From: DSBX01 sp046484845
Lineage (GTDB): Bacteria > Hydrothermota > Tepidihabitantia > Tepidihabitantales > Tepidihabitantaceae
Reading direction: 5' to 3'
Assembly (NCBI GenBank): GCA_046484845.1
Contig: JAWOIB010000172.1
Location: 1 to 6,056, forward strand
DNA length: 6,056 bases
The number at the start of each line of letters is the position of its first letter. The stretch's first letter is position 1. Shown here piece after piece: positions 2,894-6,056 of this stretch. Under the pieces are notes generated by a model, which saw nothing but the letters and a program-made list of their open reading frames with translations, was not told where the DNA came from and ran no database searches. The position numbers and the translations under genes are program-made.

Positions 2894-5800
2894 ATGTTAC
2901 GAGTGCTGGCAGTGCTCGTGTGCGCCCTCGGGTTGGTGACGGCTCAGGGCGCCTGGATAGGCAGCCTGCCCGAAGCGGCGGGTTCCTCGAATACCCCCCG
3001 GGTGCTCCGTCCGCAGGAGACCCGGGAGGCGCTTCCCGAGATCAAGACCCCGGCTAGCGTGCCGGCGACCGAGGCCCTGCTCTCGACCGCGAACGGCTCG
3101 CGCCGCGGCGGGGACCCGGTTCCGGAGCCGCCGCTGATGCCGACCGACACCCTGCACTGGGACGGCCCGAACAACAGCAACGGCGTCGGGCTGACCAACG
3201 GCGGGACGTTCTGGGGCGCGGTCCGGTTCACCCCGAGCACCGGCTGTACCCTGACCCACGTGCTGTGGTATAACTACACCGCCGCCACCTATGCGGTGGT
3301 GTACATCTGGGGTCCGTCCGGCAACAACACCACCCCGGGTGCCCTGCTCGACACCGTCGTCAGCACAATGGGCAGTAATACCTGGCGCAGCGTTGCGGTT
3401 CCGACCCGGCGGCTGCCCGCCGGTCAGGACTTCTGGGTCGGGGTGCGGGTCACCCACGCCGCCGCCACCCACCCGCTCGGTGTTGACGCCGGGCCGCAAG
3501 TACAACATCGCGGCGGGTACATCAGTACGAACGGCACTAGCTGGGCCGAGCTGTACCAGTACGGCCTGAACTTCAACTGGAACATCCGGGCGGTGGTCCA
3601 GACCGAGTTCCTGCCTGCCAAGGACCTGGCGGTGGTCGGCATCTCCGCCCAGAGCCCGATCCAGCCTTACCACTGGATACCGGTCAAGGCCTATGTCCAG
3701 AACCTCGGCAGTGACACCGCCGCGACCGGGGTGCCGGTGAAACTGCACATCACCGGCCCGGGCGGGTACAACTACTACGACACCGACCAGGTCACGACCA
3801 AGCCGCTGGCCTTCGGGCAGGTGGACACCATCACCTTCAACCCGAACTGGTACACCACCGAGAACCCGGGGATGTACACCGCGGCGGCATGGTGCGAGCT
3901 GACCGGGGACCAGAACCCGGGCAACGACACCACCCGGCTCGACATTGACGTGACGCTCTGGGTGAAGTACGCGACCTTCAACGCCCAGCAGTACACGACC
4001 TGGGCGGGCCGGGAGCGGGGCACGATGTTCTTCCCCTCGGATTTCAACCTGCCTTACCCGGCCACGGTCGAGTCGCTGAAGACCGTTTTCAACTGGCATG
4101 CCAGTTACCCCTGGGATGACTCGAGCTACCAGTTCATCGTGTACGGCAACGACCTCGCGACGCCGCTCTACGTCTCGCCGATGCTCGAGGCGACCCCGGG
4201 CGTCAACGTCCACGGCTGTACCACCGCGATCGAACTGGATTCAGGGGCGTTCCTGGTCGCGATCCGGACCGTCTCCAACTCCCGGCGCCCGACGAGCTGG
4301 GGCGATGGCCTGCACCAGTCCCGGAGTATCTACGGCCACCCGGATACCGCCTGGTACTACTGGAGCTCGGGCGAGCTGCACAACGCGGCGTACGTCAGCT
4401 TCGCCGGGGTCAGCAACGACCTCGGGTTCTACAACCTGACCGCGCCGTACATGCAGGTGGAACCGGGCACGAGCGTGACCCCGGTCGGCTATGTGCGCAA
4501 CTACGGTATCATCGACCAGTTCGCGGTCGCCTGTACCGCGTTCGTGGTGGACACGGTTACCGACGCCATCATCTACCGGCAGGGCGCGACCGTGACCGTC
4601 GCGGCGGGCGATACCGCGGTCGTCAACTTCCCGGCCTGGAACGTGCCCGCCGGCAACAATCTGTACCAGGTGTACATGTTTACTTACCTGGCGGAGGACG
4701 AGAACCCCTCCAACGACGGCATCACCCACCTGTTCTTCGGGTTCGGGTTGAACGAACCGCTCTACTCGACGCTGGCGACCGAGACGGTGACCTTCGACGG
4801 CGTCATCAACCCGGCCGAGTGGGCGGACGCCCAGCGGTACGATGTTACCAACATCTACGGCTGGAGCGATGTCTACCGGTACTTCCCGGGCAACATCTTC
4901 CTCCATCTCAAGCATGACGAGAACTACGTCTACGTCGGCGTGGACCTTGGTTACGTCAGCACCAATGAGGACCTGCAACTCGGGCTGTACTTCGACGAGA
5001 ACCACGACGGTGCCTGGGAGCCGGATTTCAGCGAGGGCAACTACTGGTACCGGAGCGCCGACAACTCGCTGCAGTTCCGCGGGCTGACCGCGGGAGCGGC
5101 CGCCGAACCGGTCAACGTGACCGGGCCTCGCGCCGCCGGCATCGGGTCGGGCCGGATGCAGGCAGAGCTGGCGCTGCCGATCGGCACCGAAGGCTATCAG
5201 CTGAATGTCGGCCTTGAAGATACCCTCGGCTTCTACCTCTACGGCCTGCTCGAGGATTACGGCGAGTGGCTGGGCTGGTGGCACACCGAGATGCCCGACG
5301 ACCAGTGGCGGGTGCCGGCGAGTTACCAGCGGCTGGTGTTGACCTCAGCGCTCGAGTACCGCGACGTCGGCGCGACCGCAATTGCGCGGCCGGCGAGCCG
5401 GGTTCGCCTCGGCACCGAGGTGTTCCCGCGGGTGACGGTCCGCAACTACGGCGAGACGGTCGAGACCTTCATGGTCGAAGTCACGATTGACGACGGCATC
5501 GAGGGTGTCGTGTTCCAGGAAGAGGAAGAGGTTGTCGGTCTGGGTGTCGGCGAGAGCCGCACCTTCGACTTCCAGGCCTTCTCCTGGACCGCGGACCCGG
5601 TCGGCGAATACACCGTGACCGCAGTGACCAAGCTGGTCGGGGACCAGGAGCCGGGGAACGACGCGTTCGGGCCGGTGGCGTTCTCGGTGTCCGAGCAGAT
5701 CTGGGACCCGGGCTGGATCGAAGTGGCCCCGATGCCGCTGGCGCCTTCGGGCAAGCCTGCCCGCCGCGGCGCCTGGCTGGCGCTCAACGAGGGCGACGGG

Positions 5801-6056
5801 CTGATTTACGCCGCCAAGGGCTACAAGACCCAGGACTTCTTCCGGTACGACCCGCTGGGCGACAGCTGGTCCGAGCTGGCCTCGGCGCCGGCGGACCCGG
5901 TGAAGGGCCGGCCGCTGGAGAAGGGCGCCCGGGGCGCCACGGACGGCGACAACACCATCTACATGGTGCACGGCAACAACACGGTGGCGTTCTGGAAGTA
6001 CGACATCGCGGCGAACGAATGGACCGGGCTGGCGGACGTGCCGCTCGGGCCGTCGG
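2894..6056 (+). CDS. Large exported mosaic protein: sandwich/CARDB repeats, CBM9-like domain, kelch repeats (3' partial)
   Basis: The frame is open for 1054 codons and cut by the right edge. Residues 1-17 are a signal peptide (core VLAVLVCALGLV, cleavage after VTA). A Pro/Ala-rich linker runs to about 85. The modules that follow are a beta-sandwich (104-236), a CARDB-like Ig (243-354), a second similar sandwich (357-505), CARDB-like 2 (508-615), a CBM9/DOMON-like domain (628-815), CARDB-like 3 (820-932) and kelch repeats from 937. The CBM9-like domain starts FDGVINPAEWADA and contains YVYVGVDL. The kelch part shows IYAAKG, FFRYDPLGDSWSEL, IYMVHGNNT and FWKYDIAANEW. Each CARDB-like unit closes with a variant of GDQNPGND. 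No catalytic residues are evident, so a surface adhesin, scaffold or carbohydrate-binding role is inferred. A C-terminal sorting domain would be expected beyond the window. Domain edges are estimates by eye. Confidence 0.9.
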   Translation, partial: MLRVLAVLVCALGLVTAQGAWIGSLPEAAGSSNTPRVLRPQETREALPEIKTPASVPATEALLSTANGSRRGGDPVPEPPLMPTDTLHWDGPNNSNGVGLTNGGTFWGAVRFTPSTGCTLTHVLWYNYTAATYAVVYIWGPSGNNTTPGALLDTVVSTMGSNTWRSVAVPTRRLPAGQDFWVGVRVTHAAATHPLGVDAGPQVQHRGGYISTNGTSWAELYQYGLNFNWNIRAVVQTEFLPAKDLAVVGISAQSPIQPYHWIPVKAYVQNLGSDTAATGVPVKLHITGPGGYNYYDTDQVTTKPLAFGQVDTITFNPNWYTTENPGMYTAAAWCELTGDQNPGNDTTRLDIDVTLWVKYATFNAQQYTTWAGRERGTMFFPSDFNLPYPATVESLKTVFNWHASYPWDDSSYQFIVYGNDLATPLYVSPMLEATPGVNVHGCTTAIELDSGAFLVAIRTVSNSRRPTSWGDGLHQSRSIYGHPDTAWYYWSSGELHNAAYVSFAGVSNDLGFYNLTAPYMQVEPGTSVTPVGYVRNYGIIDQFAVACTAFVVDTVTDAIIYRQGATVTVAAGDTAVVNFPAWNVPAGNNLYQVYMFTYLAEDENPSNDGITHLFFGFGLNEPLYSTLATETVTFDGVINPAEWADAQRYDVTNIYGWSDVYRYFPGNIFLHLKHDENYVYVGVDLGYVSTNEDLQLGLYFDENHDGAWEPDFSEGNYWYRSADNSLQFRGLTAGAAAEPVNVTGPRAAGIGSGRMQAELALPIGTEGYQLNVGLEDTLGFYLYGLLEDYGEWLGWWHTEMPDDQWRVPASYQRLVLTSALEYRDVGATAIARPASRVRLGTEVFPRVTVRNYGETVETFMVEVTIDDGIEGVVFQEEEEVVGLGVGESRTFDFQAFSWTADPVGEYTVTAVTKLVGDQEPGNDAFGPVAFSVSEQIWDPGWIEVAPMPLAPSGKPARRGAWLALNEGDGLIYAAKGYKTQDFFRYDPLGDSWSELASAPADPVKGRPLEKGARGATDGDNTIYMVHGNNTVAFWKYDIAANEWTGLADVPLGPS

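Noticed and set aside
2897..5971. Long - strand frames (438, 347 and 208 codons) opposite gene 3
   Set aside because: The + strand frame is continuous from 2894 to the edge with clear domain content. The - strand products are Val/Arg/Gly-rich and featureless.

Overview
The window is GC-rich bacterial DNA with three genes for exported proteins, all on the + strand, behind about 600 bases of palindromic repeats. No rRNA, tRNA, CRISPR array, transposase or integrase was recognised. Several traits together suggest an uncultivated lineage of the Fibrobacteres-Chlorobi-Bacteroidetes kind, most likely candidate phylum WOR-3 (Stahlbacteria): a Ycf48-type propeller ending in a type IX secretion (T9SS)-like sorting domain, a FlgD-like Ig tail, CARDB-like modules and WOR-3-style kelch repeats. 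No marker gene is present, so this placement is an inference from protein style.

Bases 1-562 are a mosaic of two families of short hairpin repeats. Family A/B has a GTRGGA head, a 16-nt hairpin and a GATTG tail. It occurs eight times in both orientations, including two inverted doublets, and a ninth, split copy lies at 609-654. Family D is a 45-nt element with a TGACCC/GGGTCA hairpin. Blocks of 44 and about 100 nt are directly repeated. The layout resembles REP/BIME/REPIN elements. Open frames across this region are translated repeats and are not called as genes. Bases 563-811 hold the split repeat, one candidate promoter, a small hairpin and the ribosome binding site of the first gene.

Gene 1 (812-1999) encodes a secreted seven-bladed Ycf48/BNR-type propeller with a C-terminal sorting domain. 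Gene 2 (2043-2735) follows 43 nt later, probably in the same transcript. It encodes a small exported protein with an unrecognised core, possibly a degenerate thioredoxin fold, and a FlgD-like Ig/sorting tail. The 158-nt gap that follows contains four hairpins, the first terminator-like and the last just upstream of a near-perfect Shine-Dalgarno sequence. Gene 3 (2894 to beyond 6056) encodes a very large exported mosaic: two sandwich-plus-CARDB pairs, a CBM9/DOMON-like domain plus CARDB, and then kelch repeats cut by the window edge.

The three products look like co-localised cell-surface or extracellular proteins with adhesive, carbohydrate-binding or scaffold-like modules. No enzyme active site was identified. 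The most notable non-coding feature is the repeat mosaic, whose hairpin arms differ between copies by paired, compensating changes.
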